DNA from: Deferribacteraceae bacterium UBA1873
GTDB lineage: Bacteria > Chrysiogenota > Deferribacteres > Deferribacterales > Flexistipitaceae
Direction: 5' to 3'
Length of the DNA: 39,047 nt
NCBI GenBank assembly: GCA_002338145.1
Contig: DDHP01000088.1
Location: 1 to 39,047 of the forward strand
Shown one piece after another: positions 31,651-39,047 of the stretch. Under the pieces are notes generated by a model. The model searched no databases, was not told the DNA's origin, and was given only the letters and a program-made list of their open reading frames with translations. How positions within the stretch are numbered: position 1 is the stretch's first letter; each line of letters starts with the position of its first letter. A program made the translations under genes and the position numbers.

Positions 31651-33662
31651 TAAACAGCTTTGCGAATATTGGGAAATCTCTATTGATTAAAAAAGAGCCT
31701 TCCAATGAGTATGAAATTAAAAAAAGATTTTTAGAATTAATAGCCATTACACCATATGTAAAAAGAGGCAAAAATGCTTTTGAAAAAGCCATATGCTTAA
31801 ATTTTGATCTAAACAGAAATTTTGCAGAATTTATCTTATCAGACGATGATTTATCTTCAGAAAACAGGTCTAAATTTTTTGCTCATTCTCAAAAAGGCAA
31901 CACTAAAAATATTTTTCTTAATACAAGCTCTATTATGACACTCCTTTCAAGTACAGTTGCTGACTCATTAAAAGCATTAACAGAGGATTGGAAAAAATGG
32001 AGTAAAAACAATGTAGATAGTGGTTATATAGAACTATTAAATGAGATACTGAATAAATTTTACTATTATGACCAAAATTCAAAAAAATATATTTTAAACC
32101 CTGAAAAATTATCTGATGAAATCAAAGAGAAATTTTATGAAATAAAAGAAGCGAAACAGGAAAAAAATCCTGAAGTTATTTATAAATATCTATTAAACAG
32201 TCTCTATTTAAATAAGGATTCCAAAAACACTAATGATTTTCCGAATGTGGCCAAGTTACTCATAAATAAACATGATATATCTGATTATAATGAAAATAAA
32301 TTTTTCAAATCTTATGTAAATATCGTATACCACGCCTTGCTCGGTAACCATTTTGCAAAAGATAAAATCGAAAATAAAATCTGCCATATTTGCAACAGAA
32401 AAACGACAGTTTTAAAATCCAGTTATCCTTTACCAATGAAGTTTTTTGGAACAACTAATTTTCTCTTTTTTAATGACTTAGATAGCAAAAAATCATATCA
32501 ATCTTTTGCAATTTGCGAAGATTGTGCAAAAGATGTTTTTATAGGAATGAAATTTGTTGAGAATAATTTCAACACTTATCTATTTAAAATTAAATGTTTT
32601 CTCATTCCAAACTTTTCAATAAATGAGCATTTTGATCCCGAAATCTACAAACAGATTTTAAAAATCATAACTAATGATAATAGAGAGTATAAAAATGAGT
32701 TAGAATATTTGGAGCACCTAATAGAAAAAAGTAACAATAAAGGCTTATCTTTTGATTTACTCTTCTACTACGCTGAAAATCAAATGTTTAATATTTTAAA
32801 ACATATACCAAACATTCAAACAAACAGCTTAGTCAAGAAATTTGAAATGTTCGATAATTTTTCAGAAAAATTTAGTTTACAGCTTATTTTAAGTTCCAAA
32901 AATGCTCTTACGCTTAATAAAATAATTTACTACTTTTTCACCAAAAGTAGAGGGAATAAAGTTGAATACAACAATAAAAAAATACTTGAATTCTTGTATA
33001 CATTTTTCAGCGATAAGCAATTCCTTTACAGGACATTGATTAAAGATTTCGTCTCTGCAACATATAATAAAATACTTAATAAAAAATCTGATGATAAAAA
33101 TGATAAATCTAATATGTCATATTATGAATTATCAGCATTATATATAAATATGTTTTTAAAAATACTCATAGATTTAAATATGTTAAAAGGAGTTGATATA
33201 ATGAGTGATAAAGATATAGCTACTGAAATTCTTAATCCTGATTACAATTATTTTTTTGAAGTACACAAAGAAATTTATGCCAATAATCCATATAGACAGG
33301 GGTTATTTTTACTTGGCACAGTAATATCACAGATTCTTAAGGAGCAAAAAAACAAGAGTGCAAATTTTTTCAGTAAAATTAATTTCAATGGACTGACAGC
33401 TCGTAAAGTACCATCATTTATTAACAAAGTTAAGGAATATACTATAATTTACCGGTCAAAAGATAGTTTCTACGAAGAGCCTGGAATATGGGGAAATATA
33501 ATGGATAGGCTTCAAGGAATAGAAAATTCCAAAATGAGCAATAATGAAATAATTTTCTATATATTATCAGGTATATCTTACTCTGAATATCTTGCACGAA
33601 AAAAATCTTTTGAAAAAAAACAAAAAGAAATAGAAAACTTTATGGAGGCTAATAATGAGTGA
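31647..33662 (+). CDS. cas8b: Type I-B Cascade large subunit Cas8b (Csh1/TM1802-like)
   Basis: This 671-residue protein is assigned to Cas8b by size, place between cas6 and cas7, and a zinc-binding pair of CxxC motifs (C246/C249 in ICHIC, C290/C293 in CEDC) in the middle. Cas8b recognises the PAM and supports Cas3 recruitment. The start is GTG with GGAGGA at five bases. The sequence is strongly AT-rich and poor in named motifs, as is usual for this fast-evolving subunit. The C-terminal 153 residues also appear to be made separately as Cas11. It overlaps cas7 by eight bases. Confidence 0.85.
   Translation: MINSFANIGKSLLIKKEPSNEYEIKKRFLELIAITPYVKRGKNAFEKAICLNFDLNRNFAEFILSDDDLSSENRSKFFAHSQKGNTKNIFLNTSSIMTLLSSTVADSLKALTEDWKKWSKNNVDSGYIELLNEILNKFYYYDQNSKKYILNPEKLSDEIKEKFYEIKEAKQEKNPEVIYKYLLNSLYLNKDSKNTNDFPNVAKLLINKHDISDYNENKFFKSYVNIVYHALLGNHFAKDKIENKICHICNRKTTVLKSSYPLPMKFFGTTNFLFFNDLDSKKSYQSFAICEDCAKDVFIGMKFVENNFNTYLFKIKCFLIPNFSINEHFDPEIYKQILKIITNDNREYKNELEYLEHLIEKSNNKGLSFDLLFYYAENQMFNILKHIPNIQTNSLVKKFEMFDNFSEKFSLQLILSSKNALTLNKIIYYFFTKSRGNKVEYNNKKILEFLYTFFSDKQFLYRTLIKDFVSATYNKILNKKSDDKNDKSNMSYYELSALYINMFLKILIDLNMLKGVDIMSDKDIATEILNPDYNYFFEVHKEIYANNPYRQGLFLLGTVISQILKEQKNKSANFFSKINFNGLTARKVPSFINKVKEYTIIYRSKDSFYEEPGIWGNIMDRLQGIENSKMSNNEIIFYILSGISYSEYLARKKSFEKKQKEIENFMEANNE
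33201..33662 (+). CDS. cas11: Cas11 small subunit from an internal start within cas8b
   Basis: AAGGAG at 33187-33192 stands eight bases before an ATG at 33201 that is in frame with cas8b (codon 519). The product is 153 residues (MSDKDIATEILNPDYNYFFE onward) and mostly helical. Type I-B, I-C and I-D systems are known to make the small subunit Cas11 by internal translation of the cas8 or cas10d 3' end. No separate cas11 gene is present. Position, size and ribosome-binding site fit well; use of the start is inferred. Confidence 0.72.
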   Translation: MSDKDIATEILNPDYNYFFEVHKEIYANNPYRQGLFLLGTVISQILKEQKNKSANFFSKINFNGLTARKVPSFINKVKEYTIIYRSKDSFYEEPGIWGNIMDRLQGIENSKMSNNEIIFYILSGISYSEYLARKKSFEKKQKEIENFMEANNE

Positions 33663-34557
33663 AAAAACACTAAACAATAATTCGGAAATACTTTTTCTCT
33701 ATGATGCAAAAATGTGTAATCCTAACGGGGACATGGATGATGAAAATAAACCCCGAATGGATTATGACACAAGTACAAATTTAGTAAGTGATGTTAGGCT
33801 AAAGAGATACATCAGAGATTATTTTGAAAATGTCCTTAATAAAGAAATATTTGTTACTGAGAAGGCCGAAAAAGCAGAAAAAAGAGTTGAACAAATTTTA
33901 AAAAGAAAACCGGACAAAAATAAACCTATAACAGAAGATGACATAAAAAAGATTAGTTCTATATGTTATGACATAAAATTTTTTGGCGCCGTGTTTGGAA
34001 CTTCCGGAGGCAACGATCATGTTACAGGGCCAGTGCAATTTAACTGGGGATATTCTCTAAATCCAGTTGAATTAGTTGAAAGCTCCACAATAACATCAAG
34101 TTTTAGCAGTGGTGAGGGTATTGGTAAAGATTTTCGCGTAAAATATTCTTTTATTGCTTTTGATGGCACTGTCAATGCTTTACTTTCAGAAAGTACAGAA
34201 CTAACCGATGATGATTTAAACACTTTTGATAAAAGTGTCATAAAATCAATACCATTTAATAAAACCAGATCAAAAACGGGACAAACACCACGTCTGTATA
34301 TGAGAGTCGAAACTGCAAAAGATTTAATTTTAAAAGATTTAAGGGATTATATATGCCTGAGCTATAAAACGGAAGATTATAAAATAAGAGGGATCAATGA
34401 CATCAGTTTAGATCTAAACGAGCTAAAAGAATATTTGCTAAAAAATAAAGAAAGCATCCAAAAGATTTATTACTGGGCGGATGATGCTTTAACCTTTAAA
34501 GACAACAAATCTTTCGAAGAAATATTTAACGAATTTAACTTGGTAAAAATATTATAA
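33655..34557 (+). CDS. cas7: Cascade backbone protein Cas7 (Csh2-like, type I-B)
   Basis: This 300-residue protein matches the Cas7/Csh2 family. It has the N-terminal strand ILFLYDAKMCNPNGDMDDENKPRMD and LVSDVRLKRYIRDYF. The central block DIKFFGAVFGTSGGNDHVTGPVQFNWG is typical. Several copies coat the crRNA in the interference complex. GGAGG precedes the ATG, and it begins inside the end of cas8b. The YxAKxxNPNGD form is characteristic of subtype I-B and related I-A/I-C Cas7. Confidence 0.92.
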   Translation: MSEKTLNNNSEILFLYDAKMCNPNGDMDDENKPRMDYDTSTNLVSDVRLKRYIRDYFENVLNKEIFVTEKAEKAEKRVEQILKRKPDKNKPITEDDIKKISSICYDIKFFGAVFGTSGGNDHVTGPVQFNWGYSLNPVELVESSTITSSFSSGEGIGKDFRVKYSFIAFDGTVNALLSESTELTDDDLNTFDKSVIKSIPFNKTRSKTGQTPRLYMRVETAKDLILKDLRDYICLSYKTEDYKIRGINDISLDLNELKEYLLKNKESIQKIYYWADDALTFKDNKSFEEIFNEFNLVKIL

Positions 34558-34579
34558 ATTAAATTTCTGTGAGTCTAAC

Positions 34580-35326
34580 ATGTATGAAATAAAAGAAATT
34601 ATCAGGCTTGAACTTTATGGAAAATTTGCTCATTTTCGCAAATTTTATACGAATGCCTCATCTCAGTCTTATTTAATCCCACCAAAAACAACAATAATGG
34701 GTATCTTAGGATCAATTTTGGAGTTGCCTAGAGATAATTACTACGATTTATTTAACAAAGATAATATATTATTTTCTATAGCAATAAATAAAGATTCAGA
34801 CATCAGAAAAGTAAATCAATCACTAAATTATATTTCCGATGATTATTTTAACTTATTAGTAGGCAAAAAAGGAAAAGTACAAAGGACACAATGCAAGTTT
34901 GAGCTTTTAACAGGCAACATAATTTACGATATCTATTTAGGGCTAAAAACAAAAACACCTGAATATGAAAGACTGATAGATAAAATATCCGAACAAAATC
35001 TTGGATTTGGAGTATCTTTGGGGCAAAAACAATTCAAAGGCTCAATTGTAAAAAAAGAAACATATGACAGAGATAACTTTGAAAATTTAACAGAAGCTTA
35101 TCAGGTAGATTCTTCAATTCCCAGTTCAGATATTAAAGAATTAAATCTCAATGAAGATATAAATGTAATGAAAGAAGATGTCCCTTTTTGCTTCATAAAA
35201 TCCAAAACTGGCAGAGAAATAACAGAAACAAATACAGTCATTGCTGAAAAAAAAGGGAAGAGGCTAACGGGAAAATTTAAAAATATAGTTAATATAAAAA
35301 ATAATTTTTATTTATCATTTTTTTAA
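34580..35326 (+). CDS. cas5: Cascade subunit Cas5 (I-B type)
   Basis: This 248-residue RAMP protein binds the 5' handle of the crRNA in Cascade. It starts IIRLELYGKFAHFRKFYTNASSQSYLIPPKTTIMGILGSIL, the Cas5 N-terminal signature in which PPKTTIMGILG is the conserved turn. GFGVSLGQKQFKG later in the protein is also Cas5-like. It is 22 bases after cas7 and 11 before cas3, within one operon. AT-rich composition matches cas8b and cas3. Confidence 0.9.
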   Translation: MYEIKEIIRLELYGKFAHFRKFYTNASSQSYLIPPKTTIMGILGSILELPRDNYYDLFNKDNILFSIAINKDSDIRKVNQSLNYISDDYFNLLVGKKGKVQRTQCKFELLTGNIIYDIYLGLKTKTPEYERLIDKISEQNLGFGVSLGQKQFKGSIVKKETYDRDNFENLTEAYQVDSSIPSSDIKELNLNEDINVMKEDVPFCFIKSKTGREITETNTVIAEKKGKRLTGKFKNIVNIKNNFYLSFF

Positions 35327-35337
35327 TAGGTGGTTTC

Positions 35338-37794
35338 ATGAAACCAGTCATCTCTCACCCAGCTGAAAATGGTAAACCGGAAAAATTACTTACATGTCAT
35401 CTCGTGGAAGTTGCCACAAGTGCAACCAAAAAAATTGGAAATAATAATTTTAATTTATCAGTTATTAACAAAGAAGACTTGCAAGATTTTATTTTTACCG
35501 TTGCAATGCTACACGATTTTGGAAAAGCTACCCCCTATTTTCAAAAGTACATTCGTTTGACAGATGAAGAAAGAAAGTCATTTCCTTTTAAGGATCACAA
35601 AAACCACGCACTTTTATCAGGCATTGTTACTTTTTATGTTTTTAAAAATAAAAATTATTCCGATTTATTTGCATACTTGGCATTTCATATAGTTTACAGA
35701 CATCATGGAAACTTAGTGGATTTTGATCTATCAAACAATTCAAACATTAAAAATAATAAAGCAATATTAAATGACCAATTAAATAAAATCTGCAAAGCTT
35801 CTTATTTTAATGAATTAGTAAACTATTACAATAAACACGGGATTGATCTTACCACTATAAAACAACTTAGTTTTGATAACTTTATTAAATTTTTGAAAAA
35901 TACAGACGAAATAATAGATAATCACCTGAAGAATTTTGATGCAAGGATTGAATTTTTTCTGATTGTTAATTACCTTTTTTCGGTTCTAATAGAAAGTGAT
36001 AAACTTGATGCAGCAAAATTAAATAATGATGTGTATTTTAAAAATAACTTGTCCGAAGATATTTTTGACATAAACACATACTTAAATAATCTAAAAAAAT
36101 CAAATCCCAATAAATTTAATACTGAGAATGATATAAATAAGATTAGAAATAAATTTATAGAAGAAATCAATAGTTTTAATTTTTCTTCTGAGAGCCATTT
36201 TCATACTTTAACGGCTCCAACTGGTATAGGAAAAACATTTGGTTGTTTATTATTTGCTGAAAAACTAAAAAAAGAATTCTCCGAAGCCAGAATAATATAT
36301 TGTTTGCCTTACACATCAATAATTGATCAAAATTATTGTGAATTTAAAGAAGCCGTTAAATTTAAACTTGGGAAAAAATACGATAAAAAACCACAAAGAT
36401 ATTTGGCAAAGCATCATCATTTAGAACCAAAGATTATCAAAAATAGGCAGCAAGAAGAATATAAGTACAAAGATTATCTTAATGACCTTTTACTCACGGA
36501 AACATGGCAATCGGCTGCAATTGTAACAACTTTTGTACAGCTATTTCACAGTATTTTTACAAATAACAACAGAGCATTACTAAAATTTCATAATATAGTA
36601 AATTCAATAATAATTTTAGATGAAGTTCAAAGTATAGACCCTGACTATTATCTGCTTATTAGAGAAGTTTTTAAAATTTTAGCAGAAAGATTTAATACCT
36701 ATTTTCTGCTGATGACTGCAACCCAACCTAAAATTTTTCCTGAAAACAAAATATCAAATGTCGTAAATCCTGAAAATTTTATGATTAATGAAATTTTTGA
36801 CAGAGTTAAACTTCATATTGATTTAGCAGAAAAAACATTAGATGATTTTATCCAATATTTTACAGATACTTTCACTGAAAATAATTGTTTAATAGTTTTT
36901 AATACAAAAAAACTGGCTGTAGAGTGTTACAAAATAATTAAAGAAAAATTTAAAGATTATCATGTTTATTGCTTAACTAACTATCTTATACCAAAAGATA
37001 AATCTAAAAAAATAGAAGAAATAAATTCGCTGTTAAATAAAGAAGAGAAGGTTATTGTCATTTCAACTCAATTAATAGAAGCAGGTGTAGATTTAGATTT
37101 CAAAAATGTTTACAGAGACATTGCTCCTATTGACTCCATAATTCAAGTAGCTGGTCGTTGTAACAGAAATGGTAAATATGGAAGACAAGGCGGTAGTATG
37201 CTGGTCGTTAATTTAAACAATCATCGTATTTACAACAATAAATGTATCGAAATTGTTAAAGAATTACTTTCTGAATATAAGACAATTAGTAGTAAGGACT
37301 TTTATTTCTTATCAAATCAATATTATGAAAGGTTAAACTTCACCCGTCTAAGTCATCAAATATTAAACGCTATTTACAATATAAATTATACTACCGAACG
37401 AAAAGATGAAATACCAATTTCAGATTTTGATTTGATTGATGAAAAAAATCAAACTTCCATTTATATCTTTCCCACTGAAAATGATCAGAAAATAATGGAT
37501 GAATTTATTATATTACGAAATGAATTAAAAACGAATAAAGAATTATCTCCTGAAGAAAAAGATAACATTTTATTAAGGATTGCAAAAACAAAAATAGAAT
37601 TAAAACAATTTCAGTTAAATGTTTATCAAAATGATTTGAAATCTTATGATGGTTTACTGCAGCCATATGAGGAAATAGTTGAAGACTCTGATTTTCATTA
37701 TAAATTTATTCATAATAAGAACTTAAATTATGATAAAAACATAGGGTTTATGGAAAAATCTTTGCAAGAAGAGATCAATGATCAATTTTTCTAA
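35338..37794 (+). CDS. cas3: CRISPR helicase-nuclease Cas3
   Basis: This 818-residue protein combines an N-terminal HD nuclease and a superfamily 2 helicase. HD residues H58/D59 are in AMLHDFGKATPYFQ, with HALLSGI and YRHHGN further on. Walker A is TAPTGIGKTFG (about 291-301), motif II is LDEVQS (about 427-432), motif III is LMTATQP (about 458) and motif VI is QVAGRCNRNG (about 603-612). All catalytic parts look intact, so target DNA degradation should work. AbrB-type antitoxin translation begins 13 bases after its stop. Length is normal for I-B Cas3. Confidence 0.94.
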   Translation: MKPVISHPAENGKPEKLLTCHLVEVATSATKKIGNNNFNLSVINKEDLQDFIFTVAMLHDFGKATPYFQKYIRLTDEERKSFPFKDHKNHALLSGIVTFYVFKNKNYSDLFAYLAFHIVYRHHGNLVDFDLSNNSNIKNNKAILNDQLNKICKASYFNELVNYYNKHGIDLTTIKQLSFDNFIKFLKNTDEIIDNHLKNFDARIEFFLIVNYLFSVLIESDKLDAAKLNNDVYFKNNLSEDIFDINTYLNNLKKSNPNKFNTENDINKIRNKFIEEINSFNFSSESHFHTLTAPTGIGKTFGCLLFAEKLKKEFSEARIIYCLPYTSIIDQNYCEFKEAVKFKLGKKYDKKPQRYLAKHHHLEPKIIKNRQQEEYKYKDYLNDLLLTETWQSAAIVTTFVQLFHSIFTNNNRALLKFHNIVNSIIILDEVQSIDPDYYLLIREVFKILAERFNTYFLLMTATQPKIFPENKISNVVNPENFMINEIFDRVKLHIDLAEKTLDDFIQYFTDTFTENNCLIVFNTKKLAVECYKIIKEKFKDYHVYCLTNYLIPKDKSKKIEEINSLLNKEEKVIVISTQLIEAGVDLDFKNVYRDIAPIDSIIQVAGRCNRNGKYGRQGGSMLVVNLNNHRIYNNKCIEIVKELLSEYKTISSKDFYFLSNQYYERLNFTRLSHQILNAIYNINYTTERKDEIPISDFDLIDEKNQTSIYIFPTENDQKIMDEFIILRNELKTNKELSPEEKDNILLRIAKTKIELKQFQLNVYQNDLKSYDGLLQPYEEIVEDSDFHYKFIHNKNLNYDKNIGFMEKSLQEEINDQFF

Positions 37795-37807
37795 AAAGGA
37801 GAAAAAG

Positions 37808-38056
37808 ATGAAGGTTATGAAAGCAAAAATATCTAAAAAAGGGCAAATAACCATACCAAAAGAAATTCGCAATGAGCTGAATTCGGATTATGTCGAATTT
37901 ATTAAAGAAGGTGATCGTATTTTTATAAAAAGAATTCCTTCAGTTGAAGAGATGGCAGGTAGTTTGAATAAATATGCGAAAAATAAATCAAAAACCGGAT
38001 TAAGAGAAGAAGATGCCTGGAGTGCACATGTCAAAGAAAAATATCGTATACCTTGA
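37808..38056 (+). CDS. vapB: AbrB/VapB-type antitoxin
   Basis: This 82-residue protein has an N-terminal SpoVT/AbrB swapped-hairpin domain (KAKISKKGQITIPKEIRNELNSDYVEFIKEGDRIFIKR). A C-terminal tail (REEDAWSAHVKEKY) is of the sort that binds the toxin. The ATG at 37808 is preceded by AAGGAG at six bases. It lies 13 bases after cas3 and overlaps the toxin gene by 29 bases. AbrB-type antitoxins usually repress their own operon, so this one could regulate part of the cas operon. No promoter of its own was seen. Confidence 0.88.
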   Translation: MKVMKAKISKKGQITIPKEIRNELNSDYVEFIKEGDRIFIKRIPSVEEMAGSLNKYAKNKSKTGLREEDAWSAHVKEKYRIP

Positions 38057-38426
38057 TACAAACATAATTTTACGATTTCTTATCGGTGATGGTGGAGAAT
38101 TAGCTGATAAAGCCAAAAACATTTTCAAGCAAATTGAAAGCGGCGACTTAACCGCTTTTTGCAATGACGCTGTTTTTGCTGAAATCATATTCGTATTGCG
38201 AAAAGTTTATAATGTAGAAAAAACTATTATTAAAGAATCTTTGGAAAACATAATTTATATGAGTGAATTTTATGTGGATAACAAAAAGGTCGCCTTAAAA
38301 GCTTTATCCATTTTTGTTGAAAATAGAATTGACATAGTTGATTCTCTACTAATCGCCTACAATAATGTTTTAGATATAAATGTACTGAGCTTTGATAAAA
38401 AACTGAATACAATGCTAAAAACATGA
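38028..38426 (+). CDS. vapC: VapC-type PIN-domain toxin
   Basis: This 132-residue PIN-domain ribonuclease has the four acidic residues expected of an active VapC: D10 (YLDTNI), E52 (FAEIIFVL), D105 (IDIVDSLL) and D123 (LSFDKKL). VapC toxins cleave tRNA or rRNA. The start at 38028 is chosen for the GGAG site five bases upstream and for the usual short N-terminus; an upstream ATG five codons earlier is also in frame. It overlaps vapB by 29 bases. Its stop overlaps the cas4 start as ATGA. The intact residues argue that it is a working toxin. Confidence 0.88.
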   Translation: MSKKNIVYLDTNIILRFLIGDGGELADKAKNIFKQIESGDLTAFCNDAVFAEIIFVLRKVYNVEKTIIKESLENIIYMSEFYVDNKKVALKALSIFVENRIDIVDSLLIAYNNVLDINVLSFDKKLNTMLKT

Positions 38427-38920
38427 ATATTGCCCCATCAGTTTACAATGCTTTTAATATTTGTCCTCGTCAGGCATGGCTGATGTCCAGACAGCTAACA
38501 GCGGATCAGCAGAATACCTATCTGGATATAGGACGTTTTATAAGTGAAGATTCTTTTGAAAGAGAGAAAAAAGAAATATATATCCCGGATCTTGCTGCAA
38601 AAATTGATTATGTAAAAAATAAAGATGGTCAGTTTTTTGTTGCTGAGGTAAAAAAATCCTCAGCTACGATGCAGTCCGGTATTGAGCAATTAAAATATTA
38701 TCTTTTTCTGTTGGAGAAAAAAGGAATACAGGCAAAAGGTTTGATAAAAATACCGAAAGAAAAAAAGAGCATGGAAATTGAACTCACCGAAGAAGATAAA
38801 GAGCGCATTAAAGCAAAAATATTTGATTTACAAAATCTTCTTAGTCAGGATAATCCACCGCCTGCTAAAAGGATAAAGCGATGCAAAAGCTGTGCCCATT
38901 ATGAATTTTGTTTTTCATAG
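38423..38920 (+). CDS. cas4: CRISPR adaptation nuclease Cas4
   Basis: This 165-residue RecB-type exonuclease trims prespacers and selects PAMs with Cas1-Cas2. The metal-site residues are D62 (AKIDYV), E75 and K77 (AEVKKSS), with Q89/Y93 (QLKYY) behind them. The iron-sulphur cysteines are C14 (NICPRQ) and C154, C157 and C163 near the C-terminus. The block that often has a histidine (GRxxHE) reads GRFISE here. The ATG lies within the vapC stop and has no own Shine-Dalgarno. Translation should thus depend on vapC being read through. Cas1 begins 11 bases later. Confidence 0.9.
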   Translation: MNIAPSVYNAFNICPRQAWLMSRQLTADQQNTYLDIGRFISEDSFEREKKEIYIPDLAAKIDYVKNKDGQFFVAEVKKSSATMQSGIEQLKYYLFLLEKKGIQAKGLIKIPKEKKSMEIELTEEDKERIKAKIFDLQNLLSQDNPPPAKRIKRCKSCAHYEFCFS

Positions 38921-38931
38921 GATTTAGAAAA

Positions 38932-39047
38932 ATGAAAGAAACTATCTATATTTTTACAAACGGAAGACTGCAGAGAAAAGAAAACACTATTTTTTTCGAA
39001 TCCGAAGATGGCAGTCGTAAATTTATCCCTGTGGAAAATGTAAAAGA
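38932..39047 (+). CDS. cas1: CRISPR integrase Cas1 (5' part, cut by window end)
   Basis: Only the first 38 codons are in the window. The translation begins MKETIYIFTNGRLQRKENTIFFE and continues into EDGSRKFIPVENVK, which fits the N-terminal beta domain of type I-B Cas1. Position directly after cas4 supports the call. The catalytic residues, cas2 and the CRISPR array should be beyond the window end. Confidence 0.82.
   Translation, partial: MKETIYIFTNGRLQRKENTIFFESEDGSRKFIPVENVK

Overview
The window comes from an AT-rich Gram-negative bacterium. It encodes a heptose-7-phosphate kinase (LPS core synthesis), the HflK/HflC inner-membrane complex, a Thermus EF-G-2-type GTPase, an ArsM arsenite methyltransferase and a type I-B CRISPR-Cas system. 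The mix fits an anaerobic lineage such as the Deferribacteres (Flexistipes or Deferribacter-like). That placement is inferred from gene content, not from a marker phylogeny.

Layout. (1) Positions 138-9386, minus strand: an arsenic unit (arsR-arsM with an inverted-repeat operator), an amino-acid operon (hom, a phosphoglycerate-mutase-family putative homoserine kinase, lysC, cimA, murI) and hflKC. (2) Positions 9706-23667, plus strand: an EF-G-2-like GTPase, a SPOR-like membrane protein, an IHF-type protein with a MerR partner, a Trm112-like protein, hldE1, nnr, tsaE, two small unknown genes, valS, nadC, a cysteine-free redoxin beside trxB, a DUF2914 protein and rsmI. Many of these genes overlap or nearly touch. 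(3) Positions 23650-28214, minus strand: an unusual sensory unit made of a kinase-like protein without an ATPase domain, a very large TPR lipoprotein and a small membrane protein. (4) Positions 28574-30775, plus strand: a FUSC-family membrane protein. (5) Positions 30886 to the window end, plus strand: a type I-B cas operon ordered cas6, cas8b, cas7, cas5, cas3, AbrB-type antitoxin, VapC toxin, cas4, cas1 (cut by the window edge).

The most interesting region is the cas operon. A complete AbrB/VapC toxin-antitoxin pair sits between the interference genes and the adaptation genes. The reading frames are packed so that cas4 begins inside the vapC stop codon (ATGA), so adaptation-module expression may be tied to the toxin-antitoxin pair. 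The 3' end of cas8b also carries a strong internal Shine-Dalgarno site and an in-frame ATG that would yield a separate 153-residue Cas11 small subunit. A second internal start lies in lysC and matches the known beta-subunit arrangement of Bacillus-type aspartokinases. No CRISPR array is inside the window; it presumably lies beyond cas1.

Regulatory sites were read by eye and are weaker than the gene calls. Function assignments rest on recognised motifs, since no database search was possible.
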